Positions 27,504 through 36,698 of a DNA stretch of 64,000 bases are shown here, one piece after another. The stretch is from DSPP01 sp964607165 (GTDB taxonomy: Bacteria > Zixibacteria > MSB-5A5 > DSPP01): contig CAZSIT010000002.1 of NCBI GenBank assembly GCA_964607165.1, positions 159,086-223,085 on the forward strand, in the 5' to 3' direction. The notes below the pieces were generated by a model that saw nothing but the letters and a program-made list of their open reading frames with translations, had not been told where the DNA came from and searched no databases. How positions within the stretch are numbered: the stretch's first letter is position 1; each line of letters begins with the position of its first letter. A program made the translations under genes and the position numbers.

Positions 27504-28445
27504 TTAGATAATTTTTTTAGCATTCATAAATAATTGTTGCAATTCCTCTCGTGGCAGAATTTTGTCATATTTTTCCTTCCTTATTTCTTTACTCGAAAGA
27601 TCAGCCTTAACTCTTTTTAAGAAATCCCTATAATCACGATTAACCGCTAACTTATTTATCGTGTCCCAATCCAAATTCTCCTTGTATTTTGCCGGGAAAA
27701 ATAGCTCTGTAGAATCCGGGTCTTCCACATCAATTTTAATAACTCCAATCCCAAAAGAGGCTGATAGCCTTTTTAGTTCATTCATAAAATCTTCATCCTT
27801 TAGAATTTCCGACGCTACCAAATATCCTTCGTTTGCCCAGGACGAATTTGAAACGGTTTGAAAAAATGATTCTCTAAGGTTTGAAAAATTCAACTCTCTC
27901 TTTATTTCAAAAGAGTATAGTTTTATTTGATTGTTTCCAATTGAAGAACTTAATTCAAATACTTCTGATTTCCATTCTTCTATAGGAAAGTAACAACCGA
28001 CCATATCCGGGTGAAGCCACTCACCAAATTCCTTCCTGTCCGATTTAAGATGTTGTATGGTCTTCAAAAACGCTTTAAAGAAATAGTATCCGAAATAGGC
28101 TATGAAGGGATGGAGATCTCGTTCAAAATACCCTAATTTCTTTGGCGGTAAAACTCGCGTCTGTTGTTCCTCAATAATTTTTAAGTTATCTCCTCCTTTT
28201 AATAAAGCTCGGAGATAAAATCTTCTTGGTTTAGAGTCTATTTTAACAAACGGGCTATCTTTTTTATCTCGAATATTAAGATATAGTTGGGCCCCGACGG
28301 TCATCCAAGGTGTTTTTCCCTTACTATCAACTTTTCTATCATACCCTTTTAGTTTTGCCATTTCCCAAATTTCTTCGTGAGTTAATGGTTGTTTCACTTC
28401 CTCTAAAATTCTTTTAATCAGTTCTAAAAAAGTCCATCGTTCCAT
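27504..28445 (-). CDS. HARE-HTH domain protein (COG2958-like), putative nuclease fold
   Basis: 313 residues. The N-terminal 85 residues match the HARE-HTH module (LELIKRILEEVKQPLTHEEIWE, then TVGAQLYLNIRD), a winged-helix domain known from restriction systems and chromatin proteins. The C-terminal half has LHPDMVG (about 150) and LYSFEIKREL (about 180), which fits the spacing of a PD-(D/E)xK nuclease core (Asp, then Glu-x-Lys). The gene is clearly more AT-rich than its neighbours, suggesting transfer. It may act in defence or as a solitary restriction-like enzyme; no methylase is next to it. Family assignment is fairly sure, the nuclease role is inference. Confidence 0.65.
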   Translation of the reverse strand: MERWTFLELIKRILEEVKQPLTHEEIWEMAKLKGYDRKVDSKGKTPWMTVGAQLYLNIRDKKDSPFVKIDSKPRRFYLRALLKGGDNLKIIEEQQTRVLPPKKLGYFERDLHPFIAYFGYYFFKAFLKTIQHLKSDRKEFGEWLHPDMVGCYFPIEEWKSEVFELSSSIGNNQIKLYSFEIKRELNFSNLRESFFQTVSNSSWANEGYLVASEILKDEDFMNELKRLSASFGIGVIKIDVEDPDSTELFFPAKYKENLDWDTINKLAVNRDYRDFLKRVKADLSSKEIRKEKYDKILPREELQQLFMNAKKII

Positions 28446-28552
28446 TTCATTTACCTATCTTAGTAGTAGCAAGCATGATGTCTTAATATTCACCTTTCAG
28501 CAAAGACTGTCAAATGTGTTTCTTAGAGAGGCAACTACTGATTGCGTGACAG

Positions 28553-29467
28553 CTATTTCTTCCCCATCGACACCAAATAACCAATAATTTTATAGACCAG
28601 CTTCGCCGCGATGAAATCGGAGGAAATCTGGCCGGGGAGGGGGGAAAGCTCCATCACGTCAAAGCCGACCACCCGCTTGTTCGCCTTTGGCGAAGAAAGA
28701 AAGCGCAAAAGTTTCAAGGTTTCGTACCACCCCAGCCCGCCCGGCTCCGGCGTGCCGACCGCCGGCATAAAGGAAGGGTCAAAGCCGTCCAAATCGAAGG
28801 TCAGATAGACCGTATCGGTAAGCCGGTCTAAAATTTCGTCAATCGAGACCTCGCCGGAGATGAAGCTGTAGGCGGAGACGACTGGAATTTTTTTGGCTTT
28901 GATGAACCTCGCCTCATCCGCCGAATAGTTGCGGATTCCGACGCCGACCGTGGGGCAGGTTTCCGAAATCCGGCGCATCACACAAGCGTGATTGTAGGGG
29001 GAGTCCTCGTAGCTGTCGCGCAAATCGGCGTGGGCATCGATTTGTAGAACGGAAAGGTTTTTATAGACCTGTTTGTAGGCCCGAACGGCGCCGAAGGTCA
29101 AGGAATGTTCGCCGCCTAACATCACAACTCTTTTCTTTTTGCGCGCCATCGGCAAAACGGCGCGATAGACGCGTTCTAACATCTCCTTTGGCCCTTTGGT
29201 GGTAATCTCCAAAGCTGGATTGGTGTAAATGCCGGCAACGTAGGGCTCAAAGCCCAATTCATCATCGTAGAGTTCGACCTGCTTGGAAGCGGCCAGAATC
29301 GCCGCCGGGCCTTCGCGTGTGCCGGCTTTGTAGGATATGGTTGAATCGTACCCGACCGGAAAGATGACAAAGGGAGATTTGGGGGAGGAATACTCTGGCG
29401 GTATGCCTAAGAAATTGTTGGGGTGGAAATTCAACAGTTCAGCCAATTGAGGTGCCCCTTGCAACAA
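28553..29467 (-). CDS. speB: Agmatinase (arginase/ureohydrolase family)
   Basis: 304-residue manganese enzyme predicted to turn agmatine into putrescine and urea. Metal-ligand motifs are GGEHSLTFG, DAHADLRDSYE and DLDGFDPSFMPAVGTPEPGG, all intact. Pyruvoyl arginine decarboxylase lies two genes upstream on the same strand and supplies agmatine, which favours agmatinase over arginase. A 213-base gap with repeats separates it from the DHS-like gene. Confidence 0.88.
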   Translation of the reverse strand: MLQGAPQLAELLNFHPNNFLGIPPEYSSPKSPFVIFPVGYDSTISYKAGTREGPAAILAASKQVELYDDELGFEPYVAGIYTNPALEITTKGPKEMLERVYRAVLPMARKKKRVVMLGGEHSLTFGAVRAYKQVYKNLSVLQIDAHADLRDSYEDSPYNHACVMRRISETCPTVGVGIRNYSADEARFIKAKKIPVVSAYSFISGEVSIDEILDRLTDTVYLTFDLDGFDPSFMPAVGTPEPGGLGWYETLKLLRFLSSPKANKRVVGFDVMELSPLPGQISSDFIAAKLVYKIIGYLVSMGKK

Positions 29468-29491
29468 AAATTATAAAAATACCCAATATTA

Positions 29492-29563
29492 TTGTCATCC
29501 TGAGCGTAGCGAAGGATCTCAAGGTCGGTCGGAAGAGATTCTTCACTTCGTTCAGAATGACAA
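29492..29563. repeat. Inverted repeat element, TTGTCAT...ATGACAA type (copy 1)
   Basis: A 72-base element whose ends TTGTCATCCTGA and TCAGAATGACAA are near-perfect inverted repeats, with an imperfectly paired interior (GAGCGTAGCGAAGGATCT versus AGATTCTTCACTTCGTTC). A second element of this type is at 63802-63909. Non-coding. Confidence 0.75.
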
Positions 29564-29633
29564 ATTTGAACATTTGCTTTTTCGAGAATCAAACAGGTTC
29601 AAAATTTTAAACCCCTACAAGAACAGGCAATTG

Positions 29634-29684
29634 GAGGGGCGTATCCTTCGACTACGCTCAGGACAGGCTGCAATCCGCCCCTAC
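29634..29684. repeat. REPIN-like element, GGAG/GTAGGGGCG type
   Basis: Outer repeat AGGGGCG / CGCCCCT bordered by GGAG on the left and CTAC on the right, with the frequent CCTTCGACTACGCTCAGGAC segment inside. The CTAC end, read on the minus strand as GTAG, supplies the TAG stop codon of the DHS-like gene. Confidence 0.7.
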
Positions 29685-30751
29685 TTGAATTTCATCCCCA
29701 GCTTTTGATTCATTTCAAAAACCGGCTTTTTGCGACGGCGGGCGTACTTCAGCCCTTCCTGTGCCAAAGCCTGAACGATTATCGGCAGACCGAGCGTGAC
29801 GTCGGCATAAACCGTCGCCATCCGCGCTTTTTTGTGAATTTTCCCCCAGGACTGGGCTTCCTCAAACGTGCAGCCGGAAAGCCCACCCCAGTGGGGAGCG
29901 TCAGTGGTTATCTGGACGGCATACTTGTGGCCGGGGGCTTCCATTCCCATATGGATGGAGGCGGTCACCTCCGCCTGCTGGATAAAATTTTTGGGGGTGC
30001 CGCCGCCCAGGTAAATCACGCCGGTATTCGGAGAACGGGCGGCGATGTAGGCGGTTTCCTGCACATCACCGATTACGTCAAACTGAAACCGCTGGAAGGC
30101 CTCTTTTTGATAGGTGGCAATGCCGATGCCGATGGAACTGTCGCCGACCGCGGGGGAATAGACCGGAACTTTGGCGCGGTAAGCCGCCGTCAATATTCCT
30201 TCGACTTTCGACCGCTTGGAAACTTCCTGTCCAAGCAGGTAGAAAAATTCGCGGGTGGTGTAGGAACGGGTCAAATCGAGCTTGTTGTAGGCAAAGTTCC
30301 CGACCCAGCTGTCGATTTCGCGGAAGGTCAACTCGTTACAATAAGTATCGTACACGCGGTCAATCCAGAGTTCTTTCAGCTCCACGTCATCTGCCTCCGG
30401 CGAGCCCTGATAGTGATGGCTGCCGAACGATTCGTAAATATCGTGGAACAGATTGGCGCCGGTGGAAACCAAACAATCGATAAAGCGATTTTGAATCAAA
30501 TACCGGATGATGGCTTTCATCCCGCCGGCAGTCATTGCGCCGGAAAGGCCCAAAAATATGGTCGTGTCATCCTTGAGCATATCCAGCCAGATTTCAAAAA
30601 CGGTGGCCAGATTACGCCCTTGAAACGAGGTTTTTCCCATCTTTCGCAAAGTTGCCGCCACCGAATCTTTCGGATTTACTTCAAATGGAAAGGTCGGATG
30701 GGAAAGATGTTTTTTGGCTAAATGCCGGTGGTTGGTTTGGACGTGCTTCAT
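29681..30751 (-). CDS. Deoxyhypusine-synthase-like enzyme (probable homospermidine/polyamine synthase)
   Basis: 356 residues from the ATG at 30751, which overlaps the arginine decarboxylase stop (ATGA). It belongs to the deoxyhypusine synthase family: NAD-binding Rossmann segments, STGANLFHDIYESFG, VYSPAVGDSSIG, and SWGKI, which carries the lysine equivalent to the catalytic Lys329 of the human enzyme, followed by VYADVTLGLPI. Bacteria have no eIF5A, and bacterial members of the family have been linked to homospermidine synthesis from putrescine. The coupling to agmatine-producing and agmatine-using enzymes supports a polyamine role. The exact product is inference. Confidence 0.82.
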   Translation of the reverse strand: MKHVQTNHRHLAKKHLSHPTFPFEVNPKDSVAATLRKMGKTSFQGRNLATVFEIWLDMLKDDTTIFLGLSGAMTAGGMKAIIRYLIQNRFIDCLVSTGANLFHDIYESFGSHHYQGSPEADDVELKELWIDRVYDTYCNELTFREIDSWVGNFAYNKLDLTRSYTTREFFYLLGQEVSKRSKVEGILTAAYRAKVPVYSPAVGDSSIGIGIATYQKEAFQRFQFDVIGDVQETAYIAARSPNTGVIYLGGGTPKNFIQQAEVTASIHMGMEAPGHKYAVQITTDAPHWGGLSGCTFEEAQSWGKIHKKARMATVYADVTLGLPIIVQALAQEGLKYARRRKKPVFEMNQKLGMKFK

Positions 30752-31299
30752 TCGGTGATGAAAATTCCGGCGGCTACGACGGTGGTCCAAAGCCCGTTCT
30801 TGTCCCCCTCGGCGGACTGGGTGATGGAGCGGGTGCGCACGATTTTACCGGAGATTTTCCAGAATTCCCGTTTTTCGTCGTAGCCTTTGTTTGGATCAAA
30901 TTCCAGGCCCAAAGTGGTGGCCAGCATCTCCGCCGCCAAATCTTCGACATAATCGCTGGCTTTCTTTTCGGTCATTCCGTAGTCGTGATGCTCGGAGAGA
31001 TAGCCAAACTGGCGCCGGTCTTGAGGTATCGCCAGCCCAACGGAGGAAGAAATCAGCCGGTTGGGCTCGTTGGTGGCGGCACGGGCCATCACGCAAAAAA
31101 CGATTTGTCCGTCGTAAAGATATGTTAGTCCTTCCTGCTTGCTGATGATTTTGCACTTGGGGGGGAAGATGGAGGAGACCGAAACCAGATTGAAGCGCGC
31201 GATGCCGGCCGAGCGCAGCGCCAGCTCGAAGGAGGATAACTGCTCCTTGTGTTTGCCGACCCCTTTGGTCAGGAAAATCTTTTTCGGTAAAATTACCAC
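30748..31299 (-). CDS. pdaD: Pyruvoyl-dependent arginine decarboxylase
   Basis: About 183 residues. The proenzyme self-cleaves within VSVSSIFPPKCK, where the second Ser of the SS pair becomes the pyruvoyl group; the acidic catalytic Glu region and GLAIPQDR / GYLSEHHDYG are also seen. It converts arginine to agmatine. A GTG at 31299 is chosen since AGGAGG lies five bases upstream; another in-frame GTG two codons earlier lies against the ribosome site. It heads the polyamine gene set. Confidence 0.9.
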   Translation of the reverse strand: MVILPKKIFLTKGVGKHKEQLSSFELALRSAGIARFNLVSVSSIFPPKCKIISKQEGLTYLYDGQIVFCVMARAATNEPNRLISSSVGLAIPQDRRQFGYLSEHHDYGMTEKKASDYVEDLAAEMLATTLGLEFDPNKGYDEKREFWKISGKIVRTRSITQSAEGDKNGLWTTVVAAGIFITE

Positions 31300-31399
31300 G
31301 CGCACCTCCTTTCCAGTTCCCGCTTTACTTTCAAGTCGGCAAAAAATATATAGAAGCGCCGCACAAATGCAATAAATTTTTGTAAAAAATCAAAAAATT

Positions 31400-32599
31400 T
31401 TACGCGGTTTTTGTCTCGGCGGCTGAAAGCGCCGCACCCAGAAGAAAAAACAATACCATCCGGATTTCGCGGTAAATCAGGGAAGACTCAAACTGGGCGT
31501 AAATGAGATAGACAGCGAGAGCCAGAAGCCCCAATAAAAGGTAGGGCGAAGCTCGGTTTTGACGAAAGCTGTTCCATAATCGCGAGGAAAGCTCTTTCCA
31601 GAAAAAAAGAAGGGCGGTTAAGCCGAAAAGGCCGGAGCCGACCAGGACGTTCAAAAAGTCGTTATGGGCGTGGCCGAGCGGTTTGGCCGAAGTGCCTCTG
31701 ATTTTATCGGCGTAGGCGGTTTTGAAATTGTCCGGCCCGATGCCAAAAACCGGATGCTCCTGGAAAATTCCATAGCTCCGCTCCCAAACCGCCAGCCGGC
31801 GATTTTGGGCGGAAGCTTCAAATTCATATCCCTCAAATTGCTTAAAGCGCGAGAAAATGGCCGGGCTTGCTGCCCAGGCAGCAAGCGTCAATACGGCCGC
31901 TCCGCCCAAAAGATGGAACTTTTTGTTTTCGCGTGACCAGAACAACCACAAAATAAATCCCGCCCAGACGGACAAAAGCCCGTCCCGACCCGCATTGTAA
32001 AGCACAGATATATACGAGAGCGTGGAAATGGCAAGGAAGAGTTTTCCCATGGAGCTTTTTCGTTGCGGCCATCCCAAAACAAGAAAGGTTATTGCAGTTA
32101 AGCCGAAATAAAGGCCGAAGGAAAGTAAAACCGGGAAAAAGCCGCTGGAGCGGAAATAGAGGCCAATCGGCTTCAGAGGCTCCGCCAATCCAAAATGCCA
32201 GCCGGTGAAATGTTGAAGAATTGAATACAGGGCAACCAGCCCAACTGCAACACCAAAGATGACAAATACTTTTTCACGAATCGGCGAATCTTTTAGCCGC
32301 AAAGCAAAAAAGAAGATGGCTATGAATACCCATTGTTTGGAGATGAAAATCAAAGAACGCGAAAAAGAAAAGCCGAGCAGCGCAGAAAGGAGTAGAGCAA
32401 AAAAGAAAAAAATGGTTGGAAAAAGAAGAAAAGAATTCGGAAAGGATCTTGGGAATTCAAAAATCCAGTCCAAAACCCAGCAGATAAGGGTAAAAGCGAG
32501 GGCCGCTTCGGCTGCAAAAGTCGAAAACGGAGAGAAGAAAACGAAGGCATAGCATCCAGCCAGCTGGCCCCACCACAAAAGCTGGCGGAATGTTCCCAT
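31400..32599 (-). CDS. O-antigen ligase/polymerase-like membrane protein
   Basis: 399 residues with about ten to twelve transmembrane helices. The large periplasmic loop contains IGPDNFKTAYADKIRG and GHAHNDFLNVLVGSGLFGL, the Wzy_C signature of WaaL/Wzy proteins that join or polymerise O-antigen on undecaprenyl carriers. Ligase and polymerase cannot be told apart here. Its ATG lies directly next to the gmhA stop, so it ends the operon that runs from pgsA. Confidence 0.83.
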   Translation of the reverse strand: MGTFRQLLWWGQLAGCYAFVFFSPFSTFAAEAALAFTLICWVLDWIFEFPRSFPNSFLLFPTIFFFFALLLSALLGFSFSRSLIFISKQWVFIAIFFFALRLKDSPIREKVFVIFGVAVGLVALYSILQHFTGWHFGLAEPLKPIGLYFRSSGFFPVLLSFGLYFGLTAITFLVLGWPQRKSSMGKLFLAISTLSYISVLYNAGRDGLLSVWAGFILWLFWSRENKKFHLLGGAAVLTLAAWAASPAIFSRFKQFEGYEFEASAQNRRLAVWERSYGIFQEHPVFGIGPDNFKTAYADKIRGTSAKPLGHAHNDFLNVLVGSGLFGLTALLFFWKELSSRLWNSFRQNRASPYLLLGLLALAVYLIYAQFESSLIYREIRMVLFFLLGAALSAAETKTA

Positions 32600-33184
32600 C
32601 TACTGGGGCAAACTCGCGTCCAAAACTTCACCCCAAAAATGGAGAATGGTGATATGCATCTCCTGAATCCGCTGGGTATCATCGGAAGGAACCCCAATCC
32701 AGCGATCGGCAAGCTTTCCCAACCTGCCGCCGTTTTCACCGGTCAGCGCGATAACTTTCATTCTTTCCTTTCGAGCTTCACGCGCCGCTTCAATCACGTT
32801 GACCGAAGCGCCGGAAGTGGAAATTGCCACCAGCACATCGCCGGCCTCCCCCAAAGCCTCTACCTGCCGGGCGAAAAGCTTTTCAAATCCTAAATCGTTG
32901 CCGGCGGCGGTCAAAACGGAACTATCCGTAGTAAGAGCTATTGCCGGATAGGCTTGACGAGTTTTTCCTTTTCGCAATTGAACCACCAATTCGGCGGCGA
33001 AATGCTGGCAATCGGCGGCGGAACCGCCGTTGCCGCATAACAGAATTTTTTTGCCCAATTTTAAAGCGTTAAAAAGCAGTCTGTAAGCCGCTATCCATTC
33101 AGGAATCGAGTCAAATGAATGTTGCCGCAATTCAATGGCATCCGCTAAAATCTTTCGGGCGATTTCGTGAGGCGAATTTTTCAC
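32600..33184 (-). CDS. gmhA: Phosphoheptose isomerase (SIS domain)
   Basis: 194 residues of SIS fold. It converts sedoheptulose 7-phosphate to glycero-manno-heptose 7-phosphate for lipopolysaccharide core. Visible motifs: ILLCGNGGSAADCQHFAAELV, LTTDSSVLTAAGNDLGFEKLF, VAISTSGASVNVIEAA. Length fits GmhA. It overlaps the upstream GGGP synthase gene by one base and lies next to an O-antigen ligase-like gene, which supports a lipopolysaccharide role. GmhB and RfaE homologues are not in the window. Confidence 0.9.
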   Translation of the reverse strand: MKNSPHEIARKILADAIELRQHSFDSIPEWIAAYRLLFNALKLGKKILLCGNGGSAADCQHFAAELVVQLRKGKTRQAYPAIALTTDSSVLTAAGNDLGFEKLFARQVEALGEAGDVLVAISTSGASVNVIEAAREARKERMKVIALTGENGGRLGKLADRWIGVPSDDTQRIQEMHITILHFWGEVLDASLPQ

Positions 33185-33927
33185 TATCCTTGGTGACAGG
33201 CGCTGGCAAATTCAGCCAAGAGCTGGGAGGCGGTTCCTTTTTCAAAATGATTGCCAACCACTACGATTTTTGCTCCGGCGCGAATTTTTTGGGCCGCTTC
33301 TTCCGGGGTTTTTATGCCTCCTCCGGCAATGACCGGCAGGGAAATAAATGAGCTGACCGCGCTTATCAGTTCATCCGGTACGGAGGTGGCTGAACCGGAA
33401 CCGGCTTCAAGGTAAACTAATTTCATCCCAAAGTATTCCGCCGCCAAAGCGTGCGAGCAGGCGATATCCGGTTTATCCCGCGGAATGGGCCGCGTGTCGG
33501 AAATGTATTCCACCGATGTCGTTTTCCCCGATTCGATAAGCAAATATCCGGTTGGAATCGGCTCAAGGCCGTATTTTCGCACCAAGGGAGCACCTTTCAC
33601 TTGTTCGCCAACAAGAAAATCAGGATTGCGGCCGGAAAGAAGCGACAAAAACAGAACAGCATCGGCTTTCGGGGCAATCTGGTTGGAATTTCCGGGGAAA
33701 AGAATCAATGGAATCGATAATTTTTCTTTAATAGCAGCTATAGCCTCGTCAAATTGGGAGTTGACCAACATTGATGAGCCCACCAAGACTGCATCGGCGC
33801 CGGCGTTTTCTGCTGCCAAGGCCTGTTCCGCCAGTTCAACCGCCGGTTTTCTATCCGGGTCTAAAAGCAAAAAGAAAAGCCCCCGCTTTTCCTTTAGTTC
33901 TTCCGTCAGTTTTTGGAAAATACCCAT
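33184..33927 (-). CDS. Geranylgeranylglyceryl-phosphate synthase family protein (PcrB-like)
   Basis: 247-residue TIM barrel. Motifs LLDPDRKP near the start, VGSSMLVNSQFDEAI, PLILFPGNSNQIAPKADAVLF, YLEAGSGSATSVP and PVIAGGGIKTPEEA, VVVGNHFEKG are those of GGGP synthase (group II). It would couple glycerol-1-phosphate to a prenyl diphosphate, the first ether bond of archaeal-type lipids. Such genes are known from FCB-group bacteria. Prenyl length and real product are unknown. It overlaps both alaS and gmhA by one base. Confidence 0.88.
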   Translation of the reverse strand: MGIFQKLTEELKEKRGLFFLLLDPDRKPAVELAEQALAAENAGADAVLVGSSMLVNSQFDEAIAAIKEKLSIPLILFPGNSNQIAPKADAVLFLSLLSGRNPDFLVGEQVKGAPLVRKYGLEPIPTGYLLIESGKTTSVEYISDTRPIPRDKPDIACSHALAAEYFGMKLVYLEAGSGSATSVPDELISAVSSFISLPVIAGGGIKTPEEAAQKIRAGAKIVVVGNHFEKGTASQLLAEFASACHQG

Positions 33928-36602
33928 CAGTGCGCTAATAGCTTTTCAACCATTTTAGGAACTTCGGTCAAAACTTGAGGAAGTTTTTCTTTATCCTTGC
34001 CGCCTCCCTGTGCCAGGTTCGGGCGGCCGCCGCCGGTGCCATCCAAACGGGAGGCGACTTCCTTCAATAGATCCGGAGCCTTCAGTTTTTCCATAGCCGA
34101 TTTGGACAACGCCGCTACCAATGCAACGTCGGAGTTGATAACGGCGGCCAAAACTCCGGCAACTTTCTCTTTTGAATTAACGATGAAATCGGCGGCGTCG
34201 ATAAGGGCTTGGCGATTTTCCACTTCGAGTTGAGCGGCGATCACAAGAATGCCGTCCACCTGCGCGGCGTTCTGCAGGGCCTCCGTCAATTTCCCTTTTG
34301 ATTTTTCTTTTTCCAGCTCCTCAAGCCGTTTTTCCAGCTGTTTGTTGGTGGAAAGAAGTTCTTCCACCTTGTGAACCAAAAGTTCGGGAGGAACTTTCAT
34401 TTTTTCGGCCAGCGAGCCGAGTAGCTCCCGCTCCCCTTTGGCCAGCCGGGAAAAGCCGGTGCCGGTCACGGCTTCGATACGACGCACGCCCGAGGCGATG
34501 CCGCTTTCGGAAAGTATCGAAAAAAGCCCGATTTGACCGGTGGTGGCCACGTGCGTGCCGCCGCAAAGCTCCAACGAATAATCGGCGATTTTAATTACCC
34601 GTACTTTTTCGCCATACTTTTCACCAAAGAGCATCATCGCCCCCATCTTTTTTGCTTCTTCCAGTGGCACATCCCACAGTGTTTCAAGCCGGATGCTTTC
34701 CAGAATTTTTGCGTTCACTTCCTCTTCAATTTTCCGCAGCTCATCGGCCGAAACCGGCTTGAAATGGGTGAAATCGAAGCGCAGCCGCTCGGGAGCCACC
34801 AGCGAGCCGGCCTGATGAACGTGCTCGCCCAAGGCGTTGCGCAGCGCTTTATGCACCAGATGGGTGGCGGTGTGGTTGCGCATAATCTCCTGCCGGCGCG
34901 GCCAGTTGATCTTTTCCGAAAGTTCTTCTCCTTTTAATTCTTTTAAATAATCCGGGAATGAAGCCAAATGGAGTAAAATATAGTCCTGCTTTTTCTTTGT
35001 ATCTATGATTTTTAGCTCTTTGTCATTTTGAAGAAGTTCTCCGGTGTCTCCAACTTGTCCACCAGATTCGGCATAGAATGGTGTTACATCAAATATTATT
35101 ACAGCGTGTCCCGTTTCATCTTTAGCTACATCAATGACTTTTCCCTTGGACTCTTTATGGTCATACCCAATAAATTTAGTTGGCGGAGTATGCTTCTCCT
35201 GTAGTTGTTTCACAACTTCAATATGAAGCTGAATCTCTTTTTGAATAGTACAAAGAAATTCTATCGGTATAGGTGCTTCCGCTGAAACAAACTTTGATGC
35301 TTTTCGAGAACGTTCTCTTTGTTTTTCCAGTTCCTTTTCAAAACCGGCCCAGTCGATGGTCAGGTTGTAATCTTTGGAAACGATTTCGGTCAGGTCGGCT
35401 GGAAAACCGTAGGTGTCGTAAAACTTGAAAACTATTTCGCCCGGAACGATTTTGATACCCTTTTTGGCAAGTGCCGGAAATTCCTTGGCCGCCAGTTCCA
35501 GGCCGTTTTCCAACGTGATGCCGAAATTTTTTTCCTCTTCTTCTATTACTATCTGGATATGTTGTTTTTTGGAAACCAGCTCCGGATAGACACCTCCCAT
35601 TTCGGCTGTTAGGGTATCGGCCAGTTGAAAAATGAACGGCTCTTTTTTCCCCAAAAGATGGGCGTGGCGGGCGGCCCGGCGCAAAATCCGCCGCAAAACG
35701 TAGCCCCGCCCCTCATTGGAAGGTAGCGCGCCATCCGCAAGAGAGAAAGAAATCGCGCGAAGATGGTCAGCGATTACACGGAAAGAGACACCTTGCGGCC
35801 CGGTCGAATATTTTTTTCCTGTGAGCAATTCAATTTTCTTGATAATCGGGGCAAACAGATCGGTCTCAAAATTTGATTCTACATTTTGCAAAACGGCAGA
35901 GAGACGTTCCAGCCCGGCGCCGGTATCAACCGAGGGCTTGGGCAAAGGCGTCATTTTCCCCGATTCATCCCGGTTGAACTGCATAAAAACCAAATTCCAA
36001 AGTTCCATAAAGCGCTCGCAGTCACAGTTCGGGCCGCAAGAACTCTTGCCGCAACCATACTTTTCTCCCCGGTCGTAATGAATTTCAGAGCAGGGGCCGC
36101 AGGGGCCGGTCTCCCCCATCGACCAAAAATTATCTTTTTCGCCAAATCGCCGAATACGGCTTTTTGCTTCCGGGGCAATGGCTATCCAGTGTTTTTCGGC
36201 TTCATCGTCATCTTTGTAAACCGTTGGCCAGAGCTGTCCAGCTGGTAGATTCAACTTTTTGGTTAGGTATTCCCAAGCAAAGGCGACGGCTTCTTTTTTG
36301 AAGTAATCGCCAAAAGAAAAGTTGCCCAGCATCTCAAAAAAAGTATGATGGCGGGGGGTTAAACCGACATTTTCCAAGTCATTGTGCTTGCCACCGGCGC
36401 GCATACATTTTTGACTCGAAGTCGCCCGCTTGTAAGGCCGCGATTCCTGCCCCAAAAACACCTTCTTGAACTGGTTCATACCGGCGTTGGTGAAAAGCAA
36501 GGTCGGGTCGTCCTGCGGCACCAGCGAAGAGGAAGGGGCGCGGGTATGCCCAGATACCTCAAAGTATTTCAGAAAACTTTCCCGGATGTCAGCGCTTTTC
36601 AT
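33927..36602 (-). CDS. alaS: Alanyl-tRNA synthetase
   Basis: 891 residues, standard length. N-terminal class II catalytic core (SSLVPQDDPTLLFTNAGMNQF), editing domain with zinc ligands NHTATHLVHKAL and CGGTHVATTGQIG, coiled segment and C-terminal domain with GTGGGRPNLAQGGG. Charges tRNA-Ala; a tRNA-Ala(CGC) gene with the G3-U70 identity pair lies in this window. The downstream GGGP synthase gene overlaps it by one base. Confidence 0.97.
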   Translation of the reverse strand: MKSADIRESFLKYFEVSGHTRAPSSSLVPQDDPTLLFTNAGMNQFKKVFLGQESRPYKRATSSQKCMRAGGKHNDLENVGLTPRHHTFFEMLGNFSFGDYFKKEAVAFAWEYLTKKLNLPAGQLWPTVYKDDDEAEKHWIAIAPEAKSRIRRFGEKDNFWSMGETGPCGPCSEIHYDRGEKYGCGKSSCGPNCDCERFMELWNLVFMQFNRDESGKMTPLPKPSVDTGAGLERLSAVLQNVESNFETDLFAPIIKKIELLTGKKYSTGPQGVSFRVIADHLRAISFSLADGALPSNEGRGYVLRRILRRAARHAHLLGKKEPFIFQLADTLTAEMGGVYPELVSKKQHIQIVIEEEEKNFGITLENGLELAAKEFPALAKKGIKIVPGEIVFKFYDTYGFPADLTEIVSKDYNLTIDWAGFEKELEKQRERSRKASKFVSAEAPIPIEFLCTIQKEIQLHIEVVKQLQEKHTPPTKFIGYDHKESKGKVIDVAKDETGHAVIIFDVTPFYAESGGQVGDTGELLQNDKELKIIDTKKKQDYILLHLASFPDYLKELKGEELSEKINWPRRQEIMRNHTATHLVHKALRNALGEHVHQAGSLVAPERLRFDFTHFKPVSADELRKIEEEVNAKILESIRLETLWDVPLEEAKKMGAMMLFGEKYGEKVRVIKIADYSLELCGGTHVATTGQIGLFSILSESGIASGVRRIEAVTGTGFSRLAKGERELLGSLAEKMKVPPELLVHKVEELLSTNKQLEKRLEELEKEKSKGKLTEALQNAAQVDGILVIAAQLEVENRQALIDAADFIVNSKEKVAGVLAAVINSDVALVAALSKSAMEKLKAPDLLKEVASRLDGTGGGRPNLAQGGGKDKEKLPQVLTEVPKMVEKLLAH

Positions 36603-36698
36603 ATAAATCTATTTCTTGCGTGTACATGAAAATAACAAATGCACAAAAAGAATATAAAACCTTTTATAGGGTTAAGCCAGAGATGGAATCGAAAATAC

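Noticed and set aside
29705..30721. 338-codon plus-strand frame
   Set aside because: It is the antisense shadow of the DHS-like gene; the minus-strand frame has clear family motifs and ATGA coupling.
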